Positions 43,742 to 53,302 of a DNA stretch of 64,000 nucleotides are shown in pieces. Source of the DNA: Urbifossiella limnaea (lineage in GTDB: Bacteria; Planctomycetota; Planctomycetia; Gemmatales; Gemmataceae); assembly GCF_007747215.1 (NCBI RefSeq), contig NZ_CP036273.1:2526322-2590321 (forward strand). The letters are read 5' to 3'. The position numbers were made by a program, and so were the translations under genes. Numbering within the stretch: position 1 is the stretch's first letter; each line of letters begins with the position of its first letter. The notes below the pieces were generated by a model. That model saw nothing but the letters and a program-made list of their open reading frames with translations. It made no database searches and was not told the DNA's origin.

Positions 43742-44607
43742 GGGGCACCTCCTTCCGCGGGCATTGTATCCGCACCGCGGGTGAGGGCATGGTACGCCTC
43801 GCGCACCGCGCGCGTGACCGGTCCTTCCGTGCCGTTACCGATGGTGTGCCCGTCGATGCGGACGACGCCGATGACGCCGCACGCGGTGCCGACCAGGAAC
43901 ACCTCGTCGGCGGTGTTGAGGTCCGACGGCGTGGGGGGCGGCTCAAGCTTCCACGGTCCCAAGTCGCGGGCCAGTTCGGCGACCGCCCGGGCTTCGACTG
44001 TCGTCGTCGGCGGGACCGGCGACACTGTGCCGCCGCGGGCGAAGAACAGGTCGCCCTCGGTCGTGCCGATCACGCCCTCCCCGGGACCACAGATCACGGC
44101 GTCGAGACACCCCGCCCGGAGGGCGTGGCGGCGTGCGGACACGATGTCCGGTCGGCCGAGCGCCTGAAGCCAGAACCGCGGCCCGGCGGCCGCCACCGGG
44201 TGCGGGTAGGTGACGACGTGGAGCCCGTGGCCGGCCAACTCCGACGGGAAGGGGTAGTACTCTTCCGCGGTGATGAACACCTGCGGGTCGAGCTTTCGCG
44301 GGTCGGGGCCGATCGTGCCGGGGCCGCGGGTGACGATGACGCGGCAGTAGCCGTCGGTGCGGTGGTTCGCACGCACGGTTGCTTCGACCGCGGCGAGCAA
44401 CTCGGCCGCGGTGTAGGGAACATCGAGTTCGTAGTGCTCGGCGACGGCGAACAGTCGGTCGATGTGATCGGCGCCGCGGAACAGCCGGCCGCCGAAGACG
44501 CGGAGCGGCTCCCACACGCCGTCGCCGTAGAGGAACCCGTGGTCGAACGGGCTGACCCGGGCGTCGGCCTTGTCCACGAGCGTGCCGTTCACCCACAACA
44601 GCGACAT
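43738..44607 (-). CDS. class IV aminotransferase-fold protein lacking the PLP lysine
   Basis: A 289-residue protein of the branched-chain/D-amino-acid aminotransferase fold (class IV). VNGTLVDKADARVSPFDHGF and YGDGVWEPLRVFGGRLF are typical, and YCRVIVTRGPG matches the family core. The stretch that normally begins with the PLP lysine (Lys-x-Leu-Asn of D-amino-acid aminotransferase) reads QALGRPDIVSARRHALRAGC without gaps, so Gln148 replaces Lys. The Glu that pairs with the PLP ring nitrogen is also missing (GVIGTTEGDLFF). It is probably not a PLP enzyme. It is the first gene of the operon with uspA, larE and a small protein. Confidence 0.75.
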   Translation of the reverse strand: MSLLWVNGTLVDKADARVSPFDHGFLYGDGVWEPLRVFGGRLFRGADHIDRLFAVAEHYELDVPYTAAELLAAVEATVRANHRTDGYCRVIVTRGPGTIGPDPRKLDPQVFITAEEYYPFPSELAGHGLHVVTYPHPVAAAGPRFWLQALGRPDIVSARRHALRAGCLDAVICGPGEGVIGTTEGDLFFARGGTVSPVPPTTTVEARAVAELARDLGPWKLEPPPTPSDLNTADEVFLVGTACGVIGVVRIDGHTIGNGTEGPVTRAVREAYHALTRGADTMPAEGGAP

Positions 44608-44626
44608 GCGGGAAGTGTAGGAACGA

Positions 44627-44660
44627 CGAAAGCCCGGGGACGGCTGCCCCCGGGCTTTCG
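44627..44660 (-). terminator. hairpin terminator
   Basis: A perfect 13-bp stem (44627-44639 with 44648-44660) lies between the stop of the leftward lipoprotein gene (44678) and the start of the next leftward gene (44607). Its stem core is nearly the same as the terminator at 40890-40921. Confidence 0.7.
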
Positions 44661-44677
44661 AGCGTCAACGCCTTCTG

Positions 44678-45373
44678 TCAGCGGGCGGCGATCCCGTCGG
44701 CGGCCTTGTGGTCGATGTGGCGGAACACCACGTCCTGGGCGAGCTTGTCCAGGAACTCGAGCTTGAACTGCGACGGCGAGACGGAGTCGGCGGGGCGCGG
44801 GAAGCCGGGGTGCGAGAACGTGAAGGCGTAGCGGAACTTCGGCTCGCCGCGCTCCTCCGACGTGTCCGTCACCTCCACCGCCACCTGCGCCTTCCCCTCG
44901 TAAATCTGGTTCAGCGACCCCGGCTGGTACGTCTGCAGGCCGCTGAGCGTCATCTCGACCACGTAGTCGGCCTTCAGCCGCTGGCCGATCGACCCGGCCC
45001 GCATCCCGCGCCAGTTCGGGTTGCGCATCTTGAACGTGTCCAACTCGTGCGGCGGGATGACGGTGTAGAGCTCCTTGTTCGCCTTCCCGACCTCCGGCAG
45101 CTTCTTGGCGACGGCCGCGGCCAGCTCGCGCTCGTACCCGGCGAACTCGCCGGTCATCGAGCCGGGGGCCATGTTCGCCAGGAGGAGGACCTTGATCTCC
45201 TCGTCCTTGTCGTGCTTCGGGCCTTCCTTCGGCCGCAGCGGGTACTGGGCCGGAATCTTGGCCTCGGTCCGCAGCAGCACGAACGGCAGGGTGATCGGGT
45301 TGCACCCGATGGCAATGACCGCGGCCAGGGTCAGCCACACGCTCCGCTTGGCCCACTTCCCGGTCGCGTCCAT
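44678..45373 (-). CDS. predicted lipoprotein of unknown function
   Basis: A 231-residue exported protein. SVWLTLAAVIAIGC ends with a lipobox Cys near residue 24. The mature part has EIKVLLLANMAPGSMTGEFA and ELYTVIPPHELDTFKMRNPN, then VEMTLSGLQTYQPGSLNQIY and a conserved-looking close, PADSVSPSQFKLEFLDKLAQ. The alternating pattern recalls outer-membrane assembly lipoproteins, but no family is named. ATG 45373 starts the signal; frame upstream of it is unrelated. It follows the DUF2752 gene by 17 bases. Confidence 0.55.
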   Translation of the reverse strand: MDATGKWAKRSVWLTLAAVIAIGCNPITLPFVLLRTEAKIPAQYPLRPKEGPKHDKDEEIKVLLLANMAPGSMTGEFAGYERELAAAVAKKLPEVGKANKELYTVIPPHELDTFKMRNPNWRGMRAGSIGQRLKADYVVEMTLSGLQTYQPGSLNQIYEGKAQVAVEVTDTSEERGEPKFRYAFTFSHPGFPRPADSVSPSQFKLEFLDKLAQDVVFRHIDHKAADGIAAR

Positions 45374-45390
45374 GCGAACCCCCCCTTGAC

Positions 45391-45900
45391 TCAGTCCAGC
45401 AGGATCACCGCCCACCGCCCGAGCGCCAGCACCAAGAATGCCGCGACCAGCAAGGTCAGGGCCAACTCGCCGCGGCGGACGAACAGCATCCGGCCCGCGA
45501 AGAGGCTCGCCACCGACCACACGAGCAGCGCGGCCCACCCCAGGGCGGTTACGGTACCGACCCAGTTCGCGGCCAGCGACGCCCGCACGTCCCCCCGGAC
45601 GAGCAGGGCGAAACTGGTGGTCATCCCGCACGTCGGGCACGGCTTGCCGGTCAGGCTCACCATGTTGCACGGCGGGAGGCCGAGCTGGGTGTGCGTCGCC
45701 ATCGTCCGGGCGGCCCCGTCGGGGCCGTACGGGTTCAGGTACGCCGCCACCCCAAACACCACCGCCAGCGTGACCGCGACGGCCGCGAGGCCGACCCGCA
45801 CGCCCCGCGTCAGCCGCGGGTCCGGGCGGACCGGGACGGCCAGCGGGATCGACTCGGGAGGCACCGGTGTCGCGTCCTGGGGCTGCTGTTCAGCGGGCAC
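45391..45900 (-). CDS. DUF2752 membrane protein
   Basis: A 169-residue inner-membrane protein. The family hallmark LTGKPCPTCGMTTSFALLV (Cys-Pro-x-Cys-Gly-x-Thr-Thr) lies near residues 83-101, flanked by predicted membrane helices at about 35-55, 110-130 and 145-167. DUF2752 proteins are small membrane proteins of unknown role, common in Bacteroidetes and planctomycetes; the cysteine pair might bind metal. A GTG start at 45900 opens a proline-rich cytoplasmic segment. It is co-directional with the lipoprotein gene downstream. Confidence 0.85.
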   Translation of the reverse strand: MPAEQQPQDATPVPPESIPLAVPVRPDPRLTRGVRVGLAAVAVTLAVVFGVAAYLNPYGPDGAARTMATHTQLGLPPCNMVSLTGKPCPTCGMTTSFALLVRGDVRASLAANWVGTVTALGWAALLVWSVASLFAGRMLFVRRGELALTLLVAAFLVLALGRWAVILLD

Positions 45901-46001
45901 GGATAGCCTCGGGTCCGGGGCGAATCAAGCGGAAGTCAGGGCCGGGTAGGGTATAACGGGGGTGGCCGCGGGGGCACGGGGAATTGTACCGGGGGCGGGG
46001 A

Positions 46002-46964
46002 ATGGGGGCGCCGCTGCCCGCCGCCGTGCGGGCCTTCTTCGCCGAGCACCGCATCACCGGGCCGGGCGTCGTCGCCGTCTCCGGCGGGGCCGACAGCGTG
46101 GCGCTGCTGCGGGCGCTGGAGGGTGTCGAGCCGTTGATCGTGGCTCACTTCCACCACGGGTTACGCGGCGCGGAAGCGGACGCCGACGCCGCATTCGTAC
46201 GCGAGCTGGCCGGGCGGCTGGGGTGCCGCTTCGAGCTGGGCGGCGCCGACGTGCGGGCCGCGGGTGGGAACCTGGAAGCAGCGGCGCGGCGGCTCCGCTA
46301 CGGGTGGCTCGCCGAGGTGGCCGCGGCGACCGGCGCCGCGTGGGTGGCGACCGGCCACACGGCCGACGACCAGGCGGAAACGGTGCTGCACCGGCTCGTG
46401 CGAGGGACCGGACTGCGCGGCCTGCGCGGGATTGCGGCGGCGATGCCGCTCGGGACGGTACAACTCGTCCGCCCTCTGCTCGCCGTCGGCCGCGTGGACG
46501 TGCTCGCGTTCCTCGCCGACCTCGGCCAGCCGTTCCGCACCGACACGTCGAACGCCGACCCGCGCTTCACCCGCAACCGCGTCCGCGCCGAACTCCTGCC
46601 GCTGCTGACAACCTTCAACCCCGCCGCCCCCGCCGCGCTGACCCGTGCCGCCGAGCAGTCGTCGGAAGCGTTCGACCTGATCGATCGTCTCGCCGCTGAA
46701 CTCCTCGGCCGCGCCGAGTTGCCGCGCGCCGGCGACCTCGTCATTCTCGACTCCGCCGCGATCGTCGGCGCGGTGCCGCTGCTGGCGCGTGAGGCGTTCC
46801 GTCGCGTGTGGGAGCGTGAGGGCTGGCCGACGAGTCAGTTCCGCGCCGCGCACTGGCACCGACTGCTGGCCGTGGCCCACGGCGACCCCGCGGCGGCTGA
46901 TTTCCCCGGCGGCACCTGCGCGCGGCGGGTCGGGCGGGTGGTTCGGCTCGGGCGGCAGTCGTAA
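46002..46964 (+). CDS. tilS: tRNA(Ile)-lysidine synthase
   Basis: A 320-residue PP-loop enzyme that modifies C34 of the AUA-reading tRNA-Ile to lysidine using ATP and lysine. VVAVSGGADSVALLRAL is the PP-loop, VAHFHHGLRGAEADADA and ATGHTADDQAETVLHRLVRG are TilS signatures, and FTRNRVRAELLPLL follows. The C-terminal domain is short, as in the compact TilS class. A TTG at 45984 could add six residues, but ATG 46002 has GGGGCGGGG just before it. It begins a rightward run with purH. Confidence 0.9.
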   Translation: MGAPLPAAVRAFFAEHRITGPGVVAVSGGADSVALLRALEGVEPLIVAHFHHGLRGAEADADAAFVRELAGRLGCRFELGGADVRAAGGNLEAAARRLRYGWLAEVAAATGAAWVATGHTADDQAETVLHRLVRGTGLRGLRGIAAAMPLGTVQLVRPLLAVGRVDVLAFLADLGQPFRTDTSNADPRFTRNRVRAELLPLLTTFNPAAPAALTRAAEQSSEAFDLIDRLAAELLGRAELPRAGDLVILDSAAIVGAVPLLAREAFRRVWEREGWPTSQFRAAHWHRLLAVAHGDPAAADFPGGTCARRVGRVVRLGRQS

Positions 46965-46995
46965 AACACCCGTCTTCGTTCCCGCCGAGGCCGCC

Positions 46996-48594
<1,599 letters not shown>

Positions 48595-48609
48595 AAGGCA
48601 GAATCCGAT

Positions 48610-48738
48610 TTAACCACAGAGTCACAGAGAGCACCGAGGGAAGACAGAAACCCGAGTCGAAGCAGAGTTAGAAATCAATCTCCTGCTTTCGCTCTGCTTT
48701 CTGTCTTCCCTCGGTGCTCTCTGTGACTCTGTGGTTAA
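48610..48738. repeat. 41-bp perfect inverted repeat after purH
   Basis: Arms 48610-48650 and 48698-48738 are perfect reverse complements around 47 bases. The arms contain the ACCACAGAGTCACAGAGAGC motif, a type of repeat that recurs between genes in planctomycete and related genomes. Flanking genes both run rightward. A transcript here would fold into a very stable hairpin. Confidence 0.85.
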
Positions 48739-48762
48739 TCTTCTTTCCACGAGCCAGACTAC

Positions 48763-49833
48763 ATGGAACACACTTCACACGACTTCCTCCGCCGCCTGCT
48801 GGACACGCCGAGCCCGTCCGGGTTCGAGCAGCAAATCCAGCAGGTCGTCCGCGACCACGTTCGCGACTTCGCCGACGAGGTGACCACCGACCGCCACGGC
48901 AACGTCTTCGCCAACCGCTTCCCCGACGGCCGCCCCGCCGACGCCCCGCGGATCCTCCTGGCCGGCCACTGCGACCAGATCGCATTGATGGTGCAGCACG
49001 TCGACGACGCCGGCTACCTGTACGTGCAGCCCATCGGCGGCTGGGACATGCAGGTGCTCCTCGGCCAGCACCTCACCGTGTGGACGAAGACCGGCCCCGT
49101 CGCCGGCGTGGTCGCCCGGCGGGCGATTCACCTGCTGAAGCCGGAGGAGCGGACGAAGGTGCCGGACTTCGCCGACGTGTGGGTGGACATCGGCGCGAAG
49201 GACAAGGCCGACGCGGAAGCCGTGGTGCGGCACGGCGACCCGGTGACGTTCGAGCTGGGGTACCGGCCGCTCCGCAACGGCCTCGCGGCCAGCCCGGCGA
49301 TGGACGACAAGGTCGGCCTGTGGGTGGTGATGGAGGCCGTGCGGCTGCTGAAGGGGAAAACCCTGAAGGCGGCCGTGTACGGCGTCTCGACGGTGGCCGA
49401 GGAGATCGGCCTGCGCGGGGCGACGACCGCGAGCTACGCCGTGGACCCGACCGTCGGCATCGCCGTGGACGTGACGCACGCCACCGACACGCCGGGCAAC
49501 GACAAGAAGACGCAGGGCGACATCAAGTGCGGGGCCGGGCCGGTGCTGTTCCGCGGGCCGAACATCAGCCCGCGGGTGTTCGACCTGCTCGACGAGCTGG
49601 CGAAGGCGCACGGCATCCCGGTGCAGGTGCGCGGCGTGCCGCGGGCGACGGGGACGGACGCGAACGCCATCCAAATTAGCCGGGCCGGCGTGGCGTGCGG
49701 CCTGCTGGGCATCCCGAACCGCTACATGCACAGCCCGGTGGAGGTCGTCCACCTCGACGACCTGACGAACGCGGCGAAGCTGCTGGCGGAGTTCTGTCTG
49801 GCCGTCGGGCCGGAGACGAACTGGATTCCGTGA
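48763..49833 (+). CDS. M42-family metallopeptidase
   Basis: A 356-residue cytoplasmic aminopeptidase of the M42 (glutamyl aminopeptidase/TET) family. LDTPSPSGFEQQIQ opens the fold; metal and catalytic residues are in LLAGHCDQIALMV (His and Asp), SPAMDDKVGLWVV (bridging Asp), STVAEEIGLRG (Glu pair), GIAVDVTHATD and MHSPVEVVHLDD (distal His). M42 enzymes form dodecameric shells and trim peptides with N-terminal Glu, Asp or hydrophobic residues. The gene starts 24 bases after the 41-bp repeat. Confidence 0.92.
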   Translation: MEHTSHDFLRRLLDTPSPSGFEQQIQQVVRDHVRDFADEVTTDRHGNVFANRFPDGRPADAPRILLAGHCDQIALMVQHVDDAGYLYVQPIGGWDMQVLLGQHLTVWTKTGPVAGVVARRAIHLLKPEERTKVPDFADVWVDIGAKDKADAEAVVRHGDPVTFELGYRPLRNGLAASPAMDDKVGLWVVMEAVRLLKGKTLKAAVYGVSTVAEEIGLRGATTASYAVDPTVGIAVDVTHATDTPGNDKKTQGDIKCGAGPVLFRGPNISPRVFDLLDELAKAHGIPVQVRGVPRATGTDANAIQISRAGVACGLLGIPNRYMHSPVEVVHLDDLTNAAKLLAEFCLAVGPETNWIP

Positions 49834-49840
49834 CGCGGTC

Positions 49841-49896
49841 GTGGGGCCGGTTTTCAGCCGGCCGGTTCACGCCGGCCGGTTGGAATCCGACCCCAC
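49841..49896. terminator. imperfect hairpin overlapping the end of the sugar isomerase gene
   Basis: Arms 49841-49865 and 49872-49896 pair at 21 of 25 positions around a six-base loop. The stop codon of the leftward sugar isomerase gene lies in the loop region (49867-49869) and its last nine codons lie in the right arm. Confidence 0.6.
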
Positions 49897-50709
49897 TCTC
49901 GAGTACACGTCGCGGACGAGCCGCACCGCATCGGATACCGCATCGGTCGTGAACGGCGTCGGCTCCCGCATCTCCACCGACACCCACTCCGCGTACCCGC
50001 GCTGCTTCAACTCGCCGGCGAACGCCGCGTGATCGACCGCGCCTCGCGCCCCGGGGGCCGCCAGGTCCGGCTCGCTGACATGGAAGTGCCCGAGCAGCGC
50101 GAAGCCGGCTTCGAACGTCTCTCGGAGCGGGTCGCCGGCGAGCGTCATGCACGCCGTATCCAGGTGCAGTCGAAACGCCGGGTGGTCGACGACGCGGACC
50201 AGCTCGACCGCATCCGCGGCCCGCGTGACGAAGTCGGCCCCGTACCGCGGCGGATTCGCCTCCAGCACCACGGTCGTGCCGGCGTCCGCGGCGTGCGCCG
50301 CGAGGCGGCGGAAGAATGGTACCGCGGTGTCACGCGCCGCCGTGCCCGGCAGGTCGCCGCGGCGGCGGTTCTTCGGCGAGCCGAACACGCACGCCCCGGC
50401 CCCGAGCCGGCCGCACGTCGCCAGCACGCGCCCCAGGTATTCCAGGGTTCGCTCGCGCACCTCGGCGGAATCGAACAGCGTGAGGTCGGGCCGCCCGAAC
50501 AGGAGTGCCTGGGCCGCGACGACGGCGAAGCCCTGGTCGGCCCACCACTCGCGGGCCGCGTCCACGTCCGCGGGCGCTGCCGCCGACGGGTCCGCGAACA
50601 GCTTCGTCGGCGCCACCTCGACGGCCGTGACACCGAGTTCACGGAGCGCGGAAAGCACCGCCGGCTGCTCGGCGACCGGCCAGGCGATGTTCGAGACGGC
50701 CAGCTTCAC
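49867..50709 (-). CDS. sugar phosphate isomerase/epimerase (AP-endonuclease-2 TIM barrel)
   Basis: A 280-residue TIM-barrel protein. LAVSNIAWPVAEQPAVLSAL, TTVVLEANPPRYGADFV (metal Glu), FRLHLDTACMTLAGDP (Asp) and FHVSEPDLAAPG (His, Glu) match the xylose isomerase-like/AP endonuclease family 2 fold, with final metal-type Glu in WVSVEMREP. Members isomerise or epimerise sugars or dehydrate inosose. A GTG start overlaps the upstream stop (GTGA). It is the last gene of the six-gene cluster. Its last residues are encoded by an inverted repeat. Confidence 0.82.
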   Translation of the reverse strand: MKLAVSNIAWPVAEQPAVLSALRELGVTAVEVAPTKLFADPSAAAPADVDAAREWWADQGFAVVAAQALLFGRPDLTLFDSAEVRERTLEYLGRVLATCGRLGAGACVFGSPKNRRRGDLPGTAARDTAVPFFRRLAAHAADAGTTVVLEANPPRYGADFVTRAADAVELVRVVDHPAFRLHLDTACMTLAGDPLRETFEAGFALLGHFHVSEPDLAAPGARGAVDHAAFAGELKQRGYAEWVSVEMREPTPFTTDAVSDAVRLVRDVYSRVGSDSNRPA

Positions 50710-51488
50710 GCCGCGAGCCTCGGGGCGGTCCGCTGGGCGGCGACGAAGCGCGTCAACCCGGCGAGCACTTCATCGCGTGTTTCCAGGTAGTCTCCGCGGC
50801 CGCCGAACAACTCGGCGTGCGCCGTGCGCACGTCGAAGCACGCCGGTCGCGTGCCGGGGTCGTTCGTGAAGTCGCGGCCGAACGCCGCCCGCGCCACCTC
50901 GCGCACCGTGACCGGCGCCGTCGCCAGGTTGACGCGCCGCAAGCCGGCGGCGAGGGCCGTCTCGATGTCGCGGCCGAGTCGGGCCAGGTTGTAGAACTGG
51001 TAGCTGGCGCCGGCGTGAACCTTGTCCAGCCGGTTGTCGTGGAGGAGGTCGTACAGGGCGTTCTTCTTCAGGCCCGGCCCGTACAGCCCGGGGAGCCGCA
51101 CCGCCAGGCTGCGCGGGAAGTGCCACCGCACGCGGCGCTCCAACTCCCACCGGTGCTCGCCGTACGGCGTCGAAAAGTTCGGCTCGATCATCGAGCCCTC
51201 GTCCACGCAGATCGGCGTGGCGTACACGGCCACGGTCGAGATCACCACGCACTCGTCGGCCCGGCACTGTTCCAGGTTCGCCCACAGCCGTTCGAGGTTG
51301 GCGCGGTCGGCGACCGGGTCGCGGTTGGCGACCCACATCTCGGCCGGCATCGCGCTCACCACCAATCGGCGGAACCGCTTCCCGCGGATGGCCTCGATCG
51401 TCTTGGAGTTGAAGACGGCGTCGAACCGGTGCTGCGCGGCGAGGTTGCCGCCGACGAACCCGGTGTGGCCGACGAGGGCGTCCGACAT
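50706..51488 (-). CDS. NAD(P)-dependent sugar epimerase/dehydratase-like (SDR)
   Basis: A 260-residue short-chain dehydrogenase of the extended type but smaller than usual. The nucleotide loop is altered to VGHTGFVGGNLA, FRRLVVSAMPAEMWVANRDP follows, ECVVISTVAVYATP is the Ser region and STPYGEHRWELERRV supplies the Tyr (its Lys partner is replaced by Arg or Glu). RLPGLYGPGLKKNALYDLLH is the sugar-binding part. It probably acts on a nucleotide-linked sugar, but the changed Tyr-x3-Lys pair casts doubt on classic chemistry. It is followed in translation by the TIM-barrel gene. Confidence 0.7.
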   Translation of the reverse strand: MSDALVGHTGFVGGNLAAQHRFDAVFNSKTIEAIRGKRFRRLVVSAMPAEMWVANRDPVADRANLERLWANLEQCRADECVVISTVAVYATPICVDEGSMIEPNFSTPYGEHRWELERRVRWHFPRSLAVRLPGLYGPGLKKNALYDLLHDNRLDKVHAGASYQFYNLARLGRDIETALAAGLRRVNLATAPVTVREVARAAFGRDFTNDPGTRPACFDVRTAHAELFGGRGDYLETRDEVLAGLTRFVAAQRTAPRLAA

Positions 51489-51503
51489 GGCAATCTCCGC
51501 GTA

Positions 51504-52301
51504 TCAGGGGTTGAACCGGCCGAGGCACGCGGCGAACAGGCACCGCAGAACCCGCAGGTTGCCGCGGACCGGACTGATCTTCGTCGGCGTCGGCCCGTGT
51601 CGCGGGTATCGGCGCGCGACCGGGATTTCCTTGACCCGGAACCCGAGCCGGGCGGCCCGGATGGCCAGGTAGTAGTGCAGCTCGTAGCCGGGGAACACGT
51701 CGCGGAACGCCGCCACCCGCGGGTCGGCGAGGAAGCGGGCGCTGTAGCCGCGGAAGCCGTTGGTCGTGTCCGTGTAGCGGAACCGGCTCGCCAGCGACAC
51801 CAGCGGTGCGTGAACGAGCTTCACCCCCAGCCAGCGCGACAGCGGCAGGTTCTCCGACACGCCGCCGGGGACGAAGCGCGAACCCTGAACGTGATCACAG
51901 CCGGCTCCCAGGGCGGCGACGAACCGCGGAATCGCGTCGGGGCCGTCCTTGCCGTTGCCGTCCATCGCCACGACGCCGCGGTAGCCGCGATCGAGCGCCC
52001 AGGCGAAGGCCATTCGCATCTGCGCACCGAGCTTGCCGGCCCCGGTCTTCGTCAGCAGCGTGTTCACGCCCAGGGCTCGGAGCGCCTCACGCTCCGTCGA
52101 GCCGTCGGTGCTGCCGCCGTCCGCGACGACCACGTCGGCGAGCCCGGCGCAGTGCTCCCGCATGGCGGCGAGTTGCTTCGGGAGCTTGGCGGCCTCGTTG
52201 ATGACGAACACGCACACGCAGTAGTCCGTGGCGCGCGGCGCGAACTCGTCGGCCGTGAAGGCCGGCACCTGCCGCGGCTGGAGGAGCGCGTCGGGCATCA
52301 T
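51504..52301 (-). CDS. family 2 glycosyltransferase
   Basis: A 265-residue GT-A enzyme with no membrane segment. CVCVFVINEAAKLPKQLAAM and VVVADGGSTDGS bind the nucleotide, and GVVAMDGNGKDGPDAIPRFV carries DGN in place of the usual DxD. VQGSRFVPGGVSENLPLSRW and YTDTTNGFRGYSARFL are typical of polyprenyl-phosphate glycosyltransferases. ATG 52301 (MMPDALLQ) follows the previous stop by two bases. It is the third glycan gene in the cluster counted from the 3' end. Confidence 0.85.
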   Translation of the reverse strand: MMPDALLQPRQVPAFTADEFAPRATDYCVCVFVINEAAKLPKQLAAMREHCAGLADVVVADGGSTDGSTEREALRALGVNTLLTKTGAGKLGAQMRMAFAWALDRGYRGVVAMDGNGKDGPDAIPRFVAALGAGCDHVQGSRFVPGGVSENLPLSRWLGVKLVHAPLVSLASRFRYTDTTNGFRGYSARFLADPRVAAFRDVFPGYELHYYLAIRAARLGFRVKEIPVARRYPRHGPTPTKISPVRGNLRVLRCLFAACLGRFNP

Positions 52302-52303
52302 GT

Positions 52304-53302
52304 CTACTCGGAGTGGCTCATCACGTTTCGGCGTGTGAGGTCGGACAACATCACGGCGCTGGCCTGCTCCTCGCGGACGTGGTACAGCGGCCGCCCGCCC
52401 GAGTCGTCGACCAGCCGGCCGAGGTGCTCGCCGATCATGGTGAGCATCACAAACACGAGGAAGAACAGGCCGCTCGTCTGGAGGCTGATCCCCGTCCACC
52501 CCGGCATCACGTCCGGCTTGGTGAGGTACACGCCGATCACGTACAGGCTGTACAGGACGCTCAGGGCGCTGCCGCCGAGGCCGAGGAGTGAGACGACGCG
52601 GAGCGGGGCGACGGAGTGGCCGAGCGTGAGGCTCACGGCGCGGCGGGCGGAGCGGCGGAGGTTGACGCGCGGCTGCTTGCCGCCGCGGGCCAGGAAGCGG
52701 TACGGGTGCGTCGTGGTCGTCAGCCCGATCTCGGCGGCGAGGAGGCCGAAGTGTCGCTTGCGGACGCGGACGCGCGTCAGGGCGTTCACCGCGGCGCGCG
52801 TCAGGCAGCGGAAGCCGCTGTTCACGCGGACCACGTTCGCGCCGAACGTCGGCCCCGCGATACGCTGGAAAAGCCAGCGGAGAACCCGGTACGAGACGCC
52901 CGGCGCGGCGGGGTACGGGGCCACGCCGACGACCACGTCCGCCCCGCCGCGGCACGCCTCGACCAACTCCGGGATCACCGCGGGCGGGTCGAACTCCGGG
53001 TGAAGCGTCACCACGTAGTCGCCGATGGCCGCGTCGAGGCCGGCCATGACGGCGGTCTCCGGCGCCTGCCGCCGCGACAGCCGCAAGTAGCGGACGCACT
53101 TGTACCGGGCCAGCAGTTCCCGCACGACAGCGGGCGTGTCGTCGCGGGAGCCGTTGTCGACTAACACCAGCTCGAAATTCGTGTAGTGCGCGTCGAGCGT
53201 CTTGTAGGATTCGTCCACGAACGCCGGGAGGAACCGCGCGTAGCTCCGCAGCGCGGCGACCACGGAGACGAACACGTCGGATCGAGGTGCGGCGCGGGTC
53301 AT
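52304..53302 (-). CDS. GtrB-like family 2 glycosyltransferase without DxD
   Basis: A 332-residue membrane-anchored GT2. FELVLVDNGSRDDTPAVVRE keeps the nucleotide site, but the expected DADLQDPP motif reads LHPEFDPP in DYVVTLHPEFDPPAVIPE, so both metal-binding Asp residues are missing. Two C-terminal membrane helices (about residues 235-262 and 277-298) match bactoprenol glucosyltransferases. It overlaps the upstream oxidoreductase gene by ATGA. It may be inactive, may use another ligand set, or may act with the second transferase next door. Confidence 0.8.
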   Translation of the reverse strand: MTRAAPRSDVFVSVVAALRSYARFLPAFVDESYKTLDAHYTNFELVLVDNGSRDDTPAVVRELLARYKCVRYLRLSRRQAPETAVMAGLDAAIGDYVVTLHPEFDPPAVIPELVEACRGGADVVVGVAPYPAAPGVSYRVLRWLFQRIAGPTFGANVVRVNSGFRCLTRAAVNALTRVRVRKRHFGLLAAEIGLTTTTHPYRFLARGGKQPRVNLRRSARRAVSLTLGHSVAPLRVVSLLGLGGSALSVLYSLYVIGVYLTKPDVMPGWTGISLQTSGLFFLVFVMLTMIGEHLGRLVDDSGGRPLYHVREEQASAVMLSDLTRRNVMSHSE

